A stretch of DNA of 60,000 nucleotides, taken from contig OX485807.1 of NCBI GenBank assembly GCA_950295325.1, positions 42,192,440-42,252,439 on the forward strand. The letters are read 5' to 3'. The translations under genes and the position numbers were made by a program. The notes beneath the pieces are model-generated. The model saw only the letters and a program-made list of their open reading frames with translations, was not told where the DNA came from and did no database searches. Shown here one piece after another: positions 20,483 to 30,115 of the stretch; within the stretch, counting starts at the first letter, position 1, and every line of letters begins with the position of its first letter. This stretch comes from Polytrichum commune (Eukaryota > Streptophyta > Polytrichopsida > Polytrichales > Polytrichaceae).

Positions 20483-21391
20483 TCCATAAGAATCGATCGA
20501 CCCTCACTTGACCACACATAATCCTAGCAATTCCCCTCTTAATATTTTCACTTGTCTTGGTGTGGTTATAATTTTTTTAGGAGGTGAGGAAAAGAACCTG
20601 CAAGCCCACTTAGGTGAAAGAATCCCAATAGGGGATAGGCATGTTCATGTTAATTTTTTGGTTAAGTCGGAGCATCACCTCCGCACCTTCCCGCAAATTA
20701 ACACTCACCACAATACCGATTGTGAGGGGGTGACCTTCCGAGTAGATTATGTTAAAAGTCGAGGCTTCACCCTTCAACTTCTCACACCATCCACAATTCG
20801 GGAATTACCCTCTACAACGGATAACAACAATCACGAGTACAAAAGGCATTCCTTAATTAGTTAATGAGTTCACTTTGAAGAAATAAACATACCTTGAGCA
20901 ATCGCATCCCCCTGTGAGTTAGCACTCCCCTCAATCGTGACTCAATGTAACAACACCATAAACTTTGTGAAATATTAATTTAATCTAGAGCATGAAATGA
21001 CAACTCCCAAAACTTTGAGACTCACCCCGAGGTGAGTGTCAAAGTTCAATGTCCTAAGGTGAATTTACCCTCTAATGTTTTAATGAGCTACTCGGTTATA
21101 GGTTCCTTTTAAGTTCTTAGCAAATCCCCAAAAAGGTTGAGGACGCACCTTCGCCGCGCTCCTTCCTCAAAAATGAATTTGCGTAATTGACAATGCAATT
21201 CATTCCAAGGAATAGTTGAAATACAATGAATTCAAATGTAACCCAAAGAGAGAATACTTACCGAGTTTCGGGTGCTCCTTCCCTTCTCTCAAGTTTGTGT
21301 CTCCAATTTTTCCTAGTTGCCTCCAAGTCTCCTAGTCGCCTCCAAGTCTTGTAACTACCTTCCGCTTCGCTCCCGGCGGACGCACCAATTA
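20483..21391 (-). other. Untranslated leader of the gypsy element, with primer-binding region
   Basis: About 910 bp between 5' LTR and gag. Next to the LTR, in minus-strand reading, TAATTGGTGCGTCCGCCGGG occupies the primer-binding position (TGGTGCGTCC... would pair with a tRNA ending ACGCACCA). I cannot name the tRNA. The rest has no supported gene; an open frame on the plus strand (20,508-20,864) is probably accidental. Confidence 0.6.
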
Positions 21392-22936
21392 TGTGAGGCC
21401 AAACCCCCCACCCTTAAGCGTCCGTAGTCCGAGTAGTGGGTTTGGGCTCACATTCCTCCGCGGTATTGGATTTGGACTTGGATGAGTCCATAGTGCAAGG
21501 TTCACCCTTCAAGTGGTCTTGGATTTAACTAGCTCCTTCATAAACCCAGCTTCTTAGCTTCTAACTAAACAAACCCAGCTCCTTCATAAACCCAGCTCCT
21601 TCATGAACCCAGCTTCTTAGCTTCTAACTAAACAAACCCAGGTCCTTCATAAACCCAGCTCCTTACTTTCTAACTAAACAAACCCAGCTCCTTCATAAAC
21701 CCAGCTCCTTCATGAACCCACAACTTTGTAGTTGTAATCCCCAACTACCTCACTAATTATTCAAGCCCTTAACTAATCTTCCTACCTAATTTCCCTAATT
21801 CTACTAACAACCCCTTTCTAATCACACAATTCTTCTCTAATCCTAAAATCCTAAAATCCTAGAGAGGAGAGGGGGAGAGAGAATTTCCTAACTTCACTAA
21901 GACTAACTAATCCACACAAGTATATTTTTGCACTCATCACAACATCAAGTGCTCAACTCTTAAACATGGAACTTGCAACCACGTGTATTCAAAACATGAA
22001 CTTTAAGTACCACAAATTGGAATCATGAATTAACTTTAAAATCCTTCACGTCAACACTAATTCTACCAAGAGGTCAAGCCCTCTTCAAGGCTAACAAGCC
22101 TTGGCTCTCAAACTAAAAACTAAGCACACACATGTGCTCCAATATGGCTTCCCACACCCACACTTATAACTCGTGGGGTGCCTTGGAGCACAAAGGAAAG
22201 AGAGGATGAGTGAGGGAAGAATGAGGGATTATATAGTAAGCTTGAGGGGGTGAGCACCCTCAAGGCTCACGATAAGCCCTTGAGATTTCCTCCTACTTAG
22301 TAGGCGCCAATCCTATCTTCTAAGCCTTCCTCCCTCAAATGATCAACAAGGATCCTAATTCGAACATTTAACTAGCCTTGGCTTTCTACCTACCACACTT
22401 TACCAAACTTGGGATGCTTCAACCCAAACTTAGCCTCCTTCGCTTTCCGCCGCCATAACTTTCTCCCCTTACTTTCCCAAATCGTCGCTCACCACTTAAT
22501 TCAAACCACGATGCTTAACTCGTGATTTGATTGGTGCTTTGAGAATTTGCTTATCCTCCACCTTGCATTCTTCCTTGGGCCTTCCCCATTAAGTGGCCAT
22601 GATGAGGTGGTCCACTTGTGCGCTCCATGTGATCCTCCATTCATCCCAATTCGAATGCACTTGCCTCTTGAGTCACTTTGGTTGTCTCCATCCATTTGTA
22701 CTAGCCTACTCACTAACTACTCAATCCAAGTTCTCCTTACCTATCCTCATTCACTCAAATCCTTCCGAAGGTAAAAACACAATAACAACTCACATCCTAG
22801 CCTCTTACAACATGGTACTTCTAAGACTAACATTTCACTCTTTTTATATTTTTGTGAAGTAACATGCTACTTCAAAGTGCATCAACTAACGTTTCAAGGG
22901 TCTAAGACTAAATGTGGGCACCCTTTTGGGCTCACA
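21392..22936 (-). repeat. 5' LTR of the gypsy element
   Basis: Same length and, as far as compared, same sequence as the LTR at 12,637. It is followed outward by the TGCTC target duplication and then by the interrupted exon 1. Confidence 0.97.
22228..22237 (-). promoter_or_regulatory. Putative TATA box in the 5' LTR
   Basis: The minus strand reads ACTATATAATCC about 700 bp into the LTR from its transcriptional 5' edge. This would place U3 before it and R-U5 in the remaining 800 bp. It is a motif match only. Confidence 0.4.
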
Positions 22937-22941
22937 TGCTC

Positions 22942-23534
22942 GTTCTCCTAGAATCTGCCGGAACCGCCCGCGGAATCCTCACAGATTGGGGTCTGGAGGA
23001 ACCTGCTCCTTCTTCTGTCTTGGCCTTCCGCCTGACAGGTTGTTGCGTTTTTGGTTTGCTTTGCAACGCCTTATTCAAAACCGTGATCGCTTGTTTCAGT
23101 TTTGTGAACCTGCTAGCGACCTTGGTGTTCGATAGAGTACCAACTATGAAGATGGTCTCCGGTTTTATGGTGTCCGGGTCAACGCACGTCTCCTTGGCGT
23201 ATAGGGGGTTGAAAGCCTCGGAGAATTGGTGCATGAACATATGCACGTTCTGCACGGCGGAGTTCTCTAGAATAACGTCCACGTGCTCCCCGAGAGCTTG
23301 GACGGAAGCAACCTCCCATCCCGTCAGCGTTGCCCAGGTGTGTTGCTCGTGGGTCCCCACTTTCACCACGAACAAGAGCTTGTACTGGGAGGCTTTCACA
23401 ACCTGAACGGACCACGCAAGAACGATCCCATCCTTTGGGACGTATGAGTCGTCCTGTGGAGTTTCGTACTCCTCCCAAAGGTGGTCTGGGGCGAGCATGA
23501 ACCACCTCTCTCCAGGTCTCTTTTTAGTGGCCAT
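22942..23534 (-). pseudogene. Exon 1 (first part) of the ParB/methyltransferase-like gene
   Basis: Starts at ATG 23,534 (MATKKRPGERWFMLAPDHLW); the upstream in-frame ATG at 23,552 is possible but lies closer to the palindrome. About 195 residues form a compact domain with alternating beta-type segments (IVLAWSVQVV, YKLLFVVKVG) and a helix near residue 150, then a basic, Pro/Ser-rich stretch. The chain reaches RRTS and is cut by the gypsy insertion at codon 199. Removing the element and one TGCTC copy restores an open frame into the ParB-like part. I do not recognise this N-terminal domain. Transcription probably starts near 23,985, after the TATA box at 24,015. The complete gene would encode well over 1,200 residues. 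Confidence 0.6.
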
Positions 23535-23561
23535 TTGTAAGTCCAGAAACAAATTTGTTAG

Positions 23562-23667
23562 TTTAGGTCGATCGACCCAAAGTTTCTCGAACTTGGATTG
23601 AACATCAGTGCGAATTGAAGGGTGCTCTACTGGCCATCATGAATAGGTTTGGGTCGACCGACCCAAA
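23562..23667. repeat. Two palindromes in the 5' leader of the ParB/methyltransferase-like gene
   Basis: 23,562-23,581 (one mismatch, centre AT), 27 bp before the start codon, and 23,648-23,667 (perfect, centre AC, flanked GG...CC). Confidence 0.95.
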
Positions 23668-23927
23668 CCCAAGCCTCGAATAGCCTAATCGTATATGAAT
23701 TATTGGTAGAGTTAGGGTCTTAAGAATATGAATATATTGAATATTGTGTAGTGGTCAAATTATCCAACAGGAGAGCAATTTTTGGTGACCTTCTAGGGTT
23801 GCGCTGGACGTATGTGGACATGCCAACAAATATCAGACGATTTCAAATTATAGCCATTTGAATATAATTTCTTGTTGATGGTGGGAAGGATGTTTATTTT
23901 GGGACATTGGATTTGTAGGTTGCAGAG

Positions 23928-23979
23928 TTTGGGTCGTTCGACCCAAACCAGCTGCAGAGTTTGGGTCGAGCGACCCAAA
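23928..23979. repeat. Two tandem palindromes just after the presumed transcription start
   Basis: 23,928-23,947 (centre TT) and 23,960-23,979 (centre AG), 32 bp apart, with a shared GCTGCAGAG/TAGCTGC spacer. They lie about 35-90 bp downstream of the TATA box on the minus strand. Confidence 0.95.
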
Positions 23980-24014
23980 CTAGCTGCCCAGTTAATTCTT
24001 TATGGGTTTGGGGT

Positions 24015-24022
24015 TTTATATA
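24015..24022 (-). promoter_or_regulatory. Putative TATA box of the ParB/methyltransferase-like gene
   Basis: The minus strand reads CTCTATATAAAACCCC, a strong plant-type TATATAAA, about 480 bp before the start codon. On its 5' side lies GGTTTCGG-GCGTCTA-CCGAAACC, an 8-bp-arm inverted repeat. Confidence 0.6.
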
Positions 24023-24083
24023 GAGGTTTCGGGCGTCTACCGAAACCGTAGTGTTTCAATATTCACCCATAATGTTTTACGCT

Positions 24084-24113
24084 GCATATACAATGCTTAT
24101 GCATTGTATATGC
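24084..24113. repeat. Perfect 13-bp inverted repeat with 4-base loop
   Basis: GCATATACAATGC and its complement flank TTAT. It lies about 70 bp on the promoter side of the TATA box, so it could be a regulatory site or a footprint of a small element. Confidence 0.8.
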
Positions 24114-24299
24114 ATGAAGACCCTAAAGGCTAAGAAGCAGGTTATGTTGAGTGAGATAAGTTACCTTGATGCAAGCTCTGCCAATCTGATGTTGTTTTGC
24201 GAATAGGTTTTGCGAATCTGATTCTTAGAATCAGATTACACCTGAACACTCAGATATCACTAACATTCACTAAAATTCCACTCACTAGATTTCACAAAC

Positions 24300-24790
24300 A
24301 ACTCACACACACTTCAAAACAACAAAAACACTCTGAAATCACTACAAGGGCGCACTTTAAAACAAAAACACACTCCTAACCAACAAACACACTCTGAAAT
24401 CACTCAATGCTCGTATTTTTAAACAAAACAACACTCCTAAACAACAAACACACTATGAAATCACTCAATGCGGATACTTTTACACAAAAACACTACCCTA
24501 CTACAATCACTCCTAAACCCTTACAAGAAGAAGAGAGAATGAGAGACGGCGAGAAGAATGAGAGAAGAGAGAATGAGAGTATGAGAGAATGAGAGAATGA
24601 GTGTAAGTCGAAAGGCGCCGCTTCCAATCCTAACCAACAAACACACTCTGAAATTACTCAATGCTTGTATTTTTAAACAAAACAACACTCCTAAACAACA
24701 TACACACCCTGAAATCACTCAATGCGCATATTTCTACACAAAAACACTTCCCCAACCCCTAAACACACTCTACAATCACTCCTAAACCCT
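24300..24790. repeat. 61-bp tandem repeats in two blocks
   Basis: The motif ACACTCTGAAATCACTCAATG recurs at 61-bp steps (24,331, 24,392, 24,453, then 24,646, 24,708). Each block is followed by the same ACAATCACTCCTAAACCC...GAGAATGAGAG stretch, so a segment of about 260 bp was duplicated. No gene is visible. Confidence 0.8.
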
Positions 24791-24799
24791 TACAAGAAG

Positions 24800-25220
24800 A
24801 AGAGAGAATGAGAGAAGAGGGTTACAAGAATCAGAGAGGTGGAAAGGAATGAGAGAGAGAATGTGGGAAGCGGCGTTAGGCGGAGGCGCCGCTTCACGAC
24901 AAGGTGAGAAATGAGGGAGAGAAAGGAGGGAGCTTGGCGCGGAGAGAGTTAAATAGACAAAGCGAAGGGTCGCCATGGGACCCAATCTGGGCCATGGGAG
25001 CGCCCCGAGCCCATCTACGGCTCACAAGCCTCGCGGGCAGCCACCCTACCATGTGTCAACACCTTATTGGTGATGGTGGCTACCCGAGGCTTCTGGGGTG
25101 CACACTTGGCGCCTAGCGGCCACCCGGCCTCCTGCCCGCCGAAGCCCGGCCCCGGCCTTCTAAGCCGCTATCTATAGCGGCTTAGCCCAAAAATCGAAAA
25201 GCAACATAGCCTAAGGTATT
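24800..25220. other. GC-rich non-coding stretch, no supported gene
   Basis: A short GC-rich island with GGCGCCGCTTC motifs (also at 24,614) and Gly/Arg-coding chance frames. It ends in the palindrome at 25,161. Confidence 0.4.
25161..25184. repeat. Perfect 11-bp inverted repeat around CT
   Basis: TAAGCCGCTAT and its complement flank two bases. The architecture (perfect arms, 2-base centre) is like the main palindrome family, but the arm sequence is unrelated. Confidence 0.8.
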
Positions 25221-25714
25221 GCACAAAATTAACACCATCACCAACTCTGATTTTAATGGTGTTCAATTCAATGGTCCCGCGTTGGAATTGCTTACATCAT
25301 AGAATGAATCCATTATTTGTTTTAGTATTTGAATATTGTAGTCATATGGAGTAAGATGAGAGCGATACAAAGTCTAAGAGGAGTATTTCATAAGTATATT
25401 GCAATCCTCAAATGCAATTGCACGGTGCAACAATTAAAATATGGTGACAATTTACATGGTCAAGGGTTTAGACTAAGTGCTCTCTATTGTAATTTCTATA
25501 ACCCAAGTTCGTAGAAGATAAGGCTCTAGCCTACAATGGATATTACCCACCCAAGTAGCATTAAATTCAACATTTATATCAGTACATAGAAGTTGACATT
25601 TGAAGTACATGGGAGATACACAAAGATTACAAATTTATCTACTGCAACCCCATGGAGTTCAACATCATATGAAGCCATTTAAGCATTAAGCTTGATGTTC
25701 GATGATCCCTCCAA

Positions 25715-25742
25715 CCTAAACCCTAAACCCTAAACCCTAAAC
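25715..25742. repeat. Short interstitial telomere-type repeat (CCCTAAA)
   Basis: Nearly four CCCTAAA units. A second site at 27,391-27,412 has about two TTTAGGG units on the opposite strand. Confidence 0.9.
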
Positions 25743-27820
25743 ACCGCAAGCCTTAAATGAATGGCACATAAGGTTAAATGACAGGGCCTTAGTGCTTGTA
25801 GTTTCCAATACAAATGTATATTGTCTTGACAACATCCTAATCATATGTGCTCACGATCATGTCAACCAATATTAAGTTATAACAATGTCTGTCTAAAAAA
25901 AAGAGTATAATAACTTGATTATAGTATATATGATCTTCATACTAGATTTCAAATGGACTTCATGATAGTTTCAAACATCCTTGAAAGAGTGAACTAAAAA
26001 GTCCTATTCGTGATGGAATTCCCATTAATGCCTTTCACATAGGTTATCCATTGCCACACTTGTATGTTGGACAATGGATCAACGTTGTGTGCACACATTA
26101 CAAACGTCACATGTTCTTTTAAAGCTTTTCTCATTTTATTGTTGCAAATTGAAAGTTGGCCAATTTATTCAAATTTGTCATGAGATCAATTCCTTGTTTT
26201 CAATGTATAAGTCCTCATGTGAAAGTCTTCATAACGACATAAACTGTAATTGTATTTGGTGGCTTCAGCTATATGAAGTTTCATAATGTTGCCACATATA
26301 TTGTCAAGATATTATTTGAAATAAACCATAATATTTGAGTCCAAGTAGAGTAATATCCTGGAAGTACATAATTTAATTTGTATGCAATGCATCAATGTGA
26401 AGTTGTGGAGGATGAGTTCTCAAAATCAGTTATCAAATATCATTTTCTTCCCAATGGTGCATGTCATAGGCACATAAAATGAGACAGTCTACCCCCATCA
26501 ACAATAATTTTAATTTTTTTGACAAATATTGTTATAGGATATTGGAAGATATATCGGAGATCTTTCTTTATCATTTTTTTTCCATATCCTTACTAACACT
26601 ATATTCAAACATGTAACTTCAACATATTACCATAGATAATATTGAGTGTTTGAGTTTACAATGTTTGATGTTACTTACTTTCATAGTGGTATTAGTATTG
26701 AGTAGATGCGTTCGTATTTAGTGTATCAAAATCTAAATATGTTATTTATTGTAGGAACACTACAACACTACATTTTTCGTCAAACATTTTTCAAACAAAT
26801 AAAGTTAACTACATTTTTTTGACAAGTCAAATTACAAATAACTTAAGTTACAAAACCCAACTACACAAAATATGATATCTAGTGTTTGATACCCTATATA
26901 CAAGCGCATGCACTAAATATCAATAACCATATGAAAGTCAGTGACATAAAATGTAAACTCTCACAATAAGTATCATCTATGGTAATATGTGGAATTTACA
27001 TGTTTGCAATTAGTGTTAGGAAGGATGTGAAAAGAAAAAATATACGTGAAAGTAGAAGGTAAGCGACACATTTATGTGTAACAGTAATTGTCAAAGATTT
27101 AAAAATTAATGTTGAGCATAGTAGGGTGGTAACAACACTAAATATAATGAAACACACACCCCATATTTTGTGTAGTTATTTCATCACGGAATTAGCAATG
27201 TCATTTGATGGTTGGCGCCACGAAGAGCCACGAAGGCCACACATTAGTAAACTTGAAGTGAACTTCAAGATGGATTCAAATATCATTAACAGATTGAACT
27301 AAAAAGCGACATTGGTAGTTAGTATCCCTTTAACAACGTCCACATACGTTCCTCATTGGCACACTTGCATGCGAGATAATAGAGCAATGTTCTAGGGTTT
27401 AGGGTTTAGGGGAGACAAATAAATAATTTTATTCATCACGACAATGGCCTCAAGCCTTGGAAACCCTTTCATAATTGCAGCCTCCAAATGGCCCAAACCC
27501 CACCTAAATAGGTTTACACTTGAAAGCATTGAATGGAGTTAAAATATTTGTTAAAATATACCGTCATGACACTTGAAAAAATTAATGTGGCCGCCACCCT
27601 TCCTCCCAACGGCGTATGTCATATCCACACAAGACAAAAAAATAAAATAAAATATCATAGACTAAGTCATATGACGGCTGGGGTATCAGAAGGGCATTGA
27701 AAGATGCGCATTTTCTACTATAAAAAAAAAACGGGGAATTATGTCAGGAGGTTTGAAATAACCTCTGCAAGAGAACAAGGCGGGAAAGACATCCAATGAG
27801 GAAGTCCAAGAAACGGAGGT
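25743..27820. other. AT-rich intergenic DNA, no gene supported
   Basis: Only short chance frames. It contains a foldback element (26,574-27,034) and a short telomere-like motif near 27,400. Confidence 0.5.
26574..27034. mobile_element. Foldback or MITE-like element with about 170-bp inverted arms
   Basis: The left arm (26,574-26,745) and the reverse complement of the right arm (26,866-27,034) share long blocks such as CATATTACCATAGAT and AACATGTAA, at roughly 75-80% identity by eye. A third copy of one arm lies at 51,985-52,162. No coding sequence. Its age and superfamily are not clear, as no target duplication was found. Confidence 0.6.
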
Positions 27821-27826
27821 GGATAG

Positions 27827-27833
27827 TATAAAG
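27827..27833 (+). promoter_or_regulatory. Putative TATA box of the DUF7869-like gene
   Basis: GTATAAAGG with CCAAT about 35 bp upstream. Transcription from about 27,860 would place the whole palindrome array in the 5' leader or a leader intron, before the ATG at 30,116. Confidence 0.45.
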
Positions 27834-28085
27834 GGACGCACCCCCCAAAAGTTTGTCCTTTTTTGCTCTTCTCCCACTCTTGAATTCGTAGAGAGAACTC
27901 TTAGTCGGAGCTATACTTCAAGGTTCGTGCATGCTGCCGTTCATTAGCACTTATCAACAGCATGCAAGTTCATGAGCACCTACCCACAGCATGGAAGCCC
28001 ACCGTGAACTTTGCAATGAGCTCAAAAACAACACATTTCGGATTATCCGCCGGATTTTGAGGGTTTTAGTGTGACTCTTATCAGG

Positions 28086-29859
28086 TTTGGGTCGGTCGAC
28101 CCAAACCCCTCCGCTAATGTGGGCGGGTTTCAGCCTGACCCTGATCAGGTTTGGGTCGGTCGACCCAAACCCCTCCACTAGTGTGGGCGGGTTTCAGCCT
28201 GATCCAAACCTATCCCCTCGTGAGGCAGGTACTAGAGTGGACAAGGAGCCCATCCTGGCCCTCAAGGTTTGGGTCGGTCGACCCAAACCTATACCCTCCT
28301 GAGGCAGGTACTATGGTGGACACGGAGTCCATCTTGCCCCTCAAGGTTTGGGTCGGTCGACCCAAACCTTTACTCTCATGAGGCAGGTACTAGGGTGGAC
28401 ACGGAGTCCATCCTGCCCCTCAAGGTTTGGGTCGGTCGACCCAAACCTATCCCCTCGTGAGGCAGGGTCTAGAGTGGACAAGGAGCCCATCCTGGCCCTC
28501 AAGGTTTGGGTCGGTCGACCCAAACCTATCCCCTCGTGAGGCAGGGTCTAGAGTGGACAAGGAGCCCATCCTGGCCCTCAAGGTTTGGGTCGGTCGACCC
28601 AAACCTATACCCTCCTGAGGCAGGTACTATGGTGGACACGGAGTCCATCTTGCCCCTCAAGGTTTGGGTCGGTCGACCCAAACCTTTACTCTCATGAGGC
28701 AGGTACTAGGGTGGACACGGAGTCCATCCTGCCCCTCAAGGTTTGGGTCGGTCGACCCAAACCTATCCCCTCGTGAGGCAGGGTCTAGAGTGGACAAGGA
28801 GCCCATCCTGGCCCTCAAGGTTTGGGTCGGTCGACCCAAACCTATCCCCTCGTGAGGCAGGGTCTAGAGTGGACAAGGAGCCCATCCTGGCCCTCAAGGT
28901 TTGGGTCGGTCGACCCAAACCTATCCCCTCGTGAGGCAGGGTCTAGAGTGGACAAGGAGCCCATCCTGGCCCTCAAGGTTTGGGTCGGTCGACCCAAACC
29001 TATCCCCTTGTGAGGCAGGGTCTAGAGTGGACAAGGAGCCCATCCTGGCCCTCAAGGTTTGGGTCGGTCGACCCAAACCTATCCCCTCGTGAGGCGGGGT
29101 CTAGAGTGGACAAGGAGCCCATCTTGGCCCTCAAGGTTTAGGTCGGTCGACCCAAACCTATCCCCTCGTGAGGCAGGGTCTAGAGTGGACAAGGAGCCCA
29201 TCCAGGCCCTCAAGGTTTGGGTCAGTCGACCCAAACCTATACTCTCATGAGGCAGGTACTAGGGTGGACACGGAGTCCATCCTGCCCCTCAAGGTTTGGG
29301 TCGGTCGACCCAAACCTATACCCTCATGAGGCAGGTACTAGGGTGGACACGGAGTCCATCTTACCCCTCAAGGTTTGGGTCGGTCGACCCAAACCTATAC
29401 CCTCATGAGGTAGGTACTAGGGTGGAGACGGAGTCCATCTTACCCCTCAAGGTTTGGGTCGGTCGACCCAAACCCACCTTCACATGAGGCAGGTACTAGG
29501 GTGCACACGGAGACCATCCTACCCCTGAAGGTTTGGGTCGGTCGACCCAAACCCACCCCCACGTGAGGCAGGTACTAGGGTGGACTTTGAGCCCTTCCTG
29601 CCCTATAAGGTTTGGGTCGGTCGACCCAAACCTTATCCCACAGTGGGCATGTACTAGGTTTGACCCATCCCATTGCCCTTACATAATTTGGGACGGTCTA
29701 CCCAATCCATCCCCACTGTGTGGGTGCTCTCTGTTATGAGCCTGAACCCATCTTGCGAAAAGGTTTGGGTCGCTCGATCCAATTTATCCCCACTGTTTGG
29801 ATGGAGTCTGGATGACCATGATCCCATCGTGCCACAAGGTTTGGGTAGGTCGACCCAAA
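28086..29859. repeat. Tandem array of about 23 units, each with the palindrome TTTGGGTCG-GT-CGACCCAAA
   Basis: The first two palindromes are at 28,086 and 28,150. From 28,268 to 29,611 they recur at exactly 79 bp (28,268, 28,347, 28,426, ...). Degenerate units follow near 29,690, 29,764 and 29,840. The centre is always GT in intact units, unlike the scattered copies. Spacers are of two types (CCCCTCGTGAGGCAGGG... and CTCATGAGGCAGGTACTA...). The block 28,268-28,583 is repeated as 28,584-28,899, a 316-bp higher-order unit of four repeats. Edge units are most diverged, as expected for unequal crossing-over. The 60-codon frames inside are products of the repeat and not genes. Confidence 0.97.
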
Positions 29860-30115
29860 CCCAGACCCACCGTGTGGATGGGCTCTAAATGATAGTGTGT
29901 CCACTGGCCAACCCAAACCTTTACAAAGCCAATGGCATAGCATTCATATGAACATGTATGAACACTGTGTATTTGCAATATTGTTTATATAAGATGGTTT
30001 TTGTATTATTCGATTGGAACCTACAATTTTTGTGGTTTCTTGATAAGGTTCAATGTTCATGTGTGTAGGCAGAATGAATGGGTTTAGTGGAAGAGGGGAT
30101 TAGTCATCTGAAGAT

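Larger units (their letters stand above)
12637..22936 (-). mobile_element. Complete Ty3/gypsy LTR retrotransposon inserted in exon 1
   Basis: Two 1,545-bp LTRs lie exactly 8,755 bp apart and enclose one uninterrupted 2,079-codon gag-pol frame. TG...CA ends are extended to TGTGAG...CTCACA. The host pentamer TGCTC stands at 12,632-12,636 and 22,937-22,941. I see no difference between the LTRs in the stretches I compared, so the insertion should be very recent. The 5' LTR is the right-hand one because the element reads on the minus strand. There is no env-like frame. Confidence 0.97.

Noticed and set aside
28087-29487. Many overlapping plus-strand frames of about 63 codons starting MGRSTQT
   Set aside because: They are translations of the 79-bp repeat; 79 is not a multiple of three, so each frame ends within three units. 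No codon bias or protein character.
28086-29859. CRISPR-like look: regular 20-bp repeats with about 59-bp spacers
   Set aside because: The spacers are themselves repeated, there are no cas genes, and the context is a plant nuclear genome.
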